A DNA stretch of 5,922 bases, taken from Planctomycetota bacterium. GTDB taxonomy: Bacteria > Planctomycetota > Planctomycetia > Planctomycetales > Planctomycetaceae. The stretch lies in assembly GCA_024278285.1 (NCBI GenBank), contig JAJRTM010000016.1, positions 1 to 5,922 on the forward strand, given 5' to 3'. Shown piece after piece: positions 5,707-5,922 of the stretch. The notes beneath the pieces were generated by a model. The model saw only the letters and a program-made list of their open reading frames with translations, was not told where the DNA came from and made no database searches. The first letter of the stretch is position 1; each line of letters opens with the position of its first letter. A program made the translations under genes and the position numbers.

Positions 5707-5922
5707 AACGAACGCATCGAAACATACGACGATGCGATTCGTGTGGTTGGCTGGTACGAACAGAGGTGGATTGTGGAAGAACTACCCAGCACGGCTGGTC
5801 TGTTTTGACCGCCGTAACCAAATACTGATTTTCTAATATTTGCGAACCGTTCGTAAACTTTTATCGTTAGTAGTACAAGGCGATGAAGACCGGGTGTCGA
5901 ATTGAAGAAATGCAGTTTACAA
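5707..5922 (+). pseudogene. IS4-family transposase C-terminal fragment, interrupted and running off the window
   Basis: Two in-register pieces of an IS4-type DDE transposase are visible. Piece one (5707-5785) encodes [13 protein letters not shown] followed by [13 protein letters not shown], matching the Y-(2)-R-(3)-E region around the catalytic glutamate of this family. Piece two (5877 to the window end) encodes [15 protein letters not shown], the segment that normally follows after a histidine. Joining position 5785 to 5875 restores EELHKAMKTG in one frame. As it stands, the frame stops at 5806-5808 and a second stop (5871-5873) lies in frame just before piece two. Sequence upstream of 5707 no longer resembles the family. 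The rest of the gene may continue beyond the window. Identification rests on the recognised motif. Confidence 0.6.
5786..5874. repeat. 89-bp insertion splitting the IS4-type fragment, with hairpins near both ends
   Basis: This stretch separates codons that would otherwise read continuously as an IS4 transposase. Its left tip is a hairpin (CCAGC 5786-5790, GCTGG 5794-5798). A 17-bp near-palindrome centred on 5848 (5840-5856) lies 18 bp from its right end. I see no clear terminal inverted repeats and no target duplication that keeps the frame. That pattern resembles non-autonomous elements mobilised by single-strand transposases (REP/PATE type) more than a classical MITE. It may instead be unrelated decay; no second copy is visible in the window. 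Confidence 0.35.

Noticed and set aside
5511..5828. Plus-strand open frame of about 105 codons across the mobile-DNA remnants
   Set aside because: No recognisable domain. It overlaps the transposase fragments in another frame and its codons look like antisense and out-of-frame translation.
1..5922. CRISPR arrays, tRNA or rRNA genes
   Set aside because: No regularly spaced direct repeats, cloverleaf-like sequence or rRNA motifs were seen on reading either strand.

Overview
The window most resembles a chromosomal segment of a planctomycete. The grounds are the first gene, a very large secreted protein joining a BNR/YCF48-type propeller, helical repeats and a CBM9-like tail (an architecture typical of that phylum), weak or absent Shine-Dalgarno sequences, and the style of the transposase remnants. 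This assignment is inference from protein style, because no marker gene is present.

Layout, left to right. (1) 4-3168, plus strand: a 1054-residue exported multidomain protein. Its middle third looks like a PIG-L/LmbE deacetylase fold that has lost its metal-binding motifs. (2) 3191-3215: an imperfect hairpin between convergent genes. (3) 3206-4432, minus strand: a three-part fusion of a CopZ-type zinc/[2Fe-2S] metallochaperone domain, a MerT mercuric-ion transporter and a MerP-like HMA domain. (4) 4462-4517: overlapping, oppositely directed promoters with a MerR-type operator. (5) 4642-5055, plus strand: a MerR regulator whose three mercury-binding cysteines have the same spacing as in Tn501 MerR. 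(6) 5075-5473, minus strand: a small membrane kinase of the DgkA/undecaprenol kinase family, convergent with merR. (7) 5547-5922: decayed mobile DNA. It holds the 5' end of an IS200/RAYT-type transposase gene with an adjacent hairpin, then an IS4-type transposase fragment that appears to be interrupted by an 89-bp insertion.

Parts 3-5 form a self-contained metal-response module. In the expected scheme, MerR represses both promoters without metal. When Hg(II), or possibly another thiophilic divalent ion, binds its cysteines, it distorts the long-spaced promoter and switches on the transporter fusion. By known MerT topology the HMA domain would face the periplasm and the CopZ-like domain the cytoplasm, so one polypeptide could carry out capture, membrane passage and cytosolic hand-off. 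No merA or merB is visible, so the final fate of the metal is not explained by this window. The module sits next to transposon debris, which fits but does not prove mobile acquisition.
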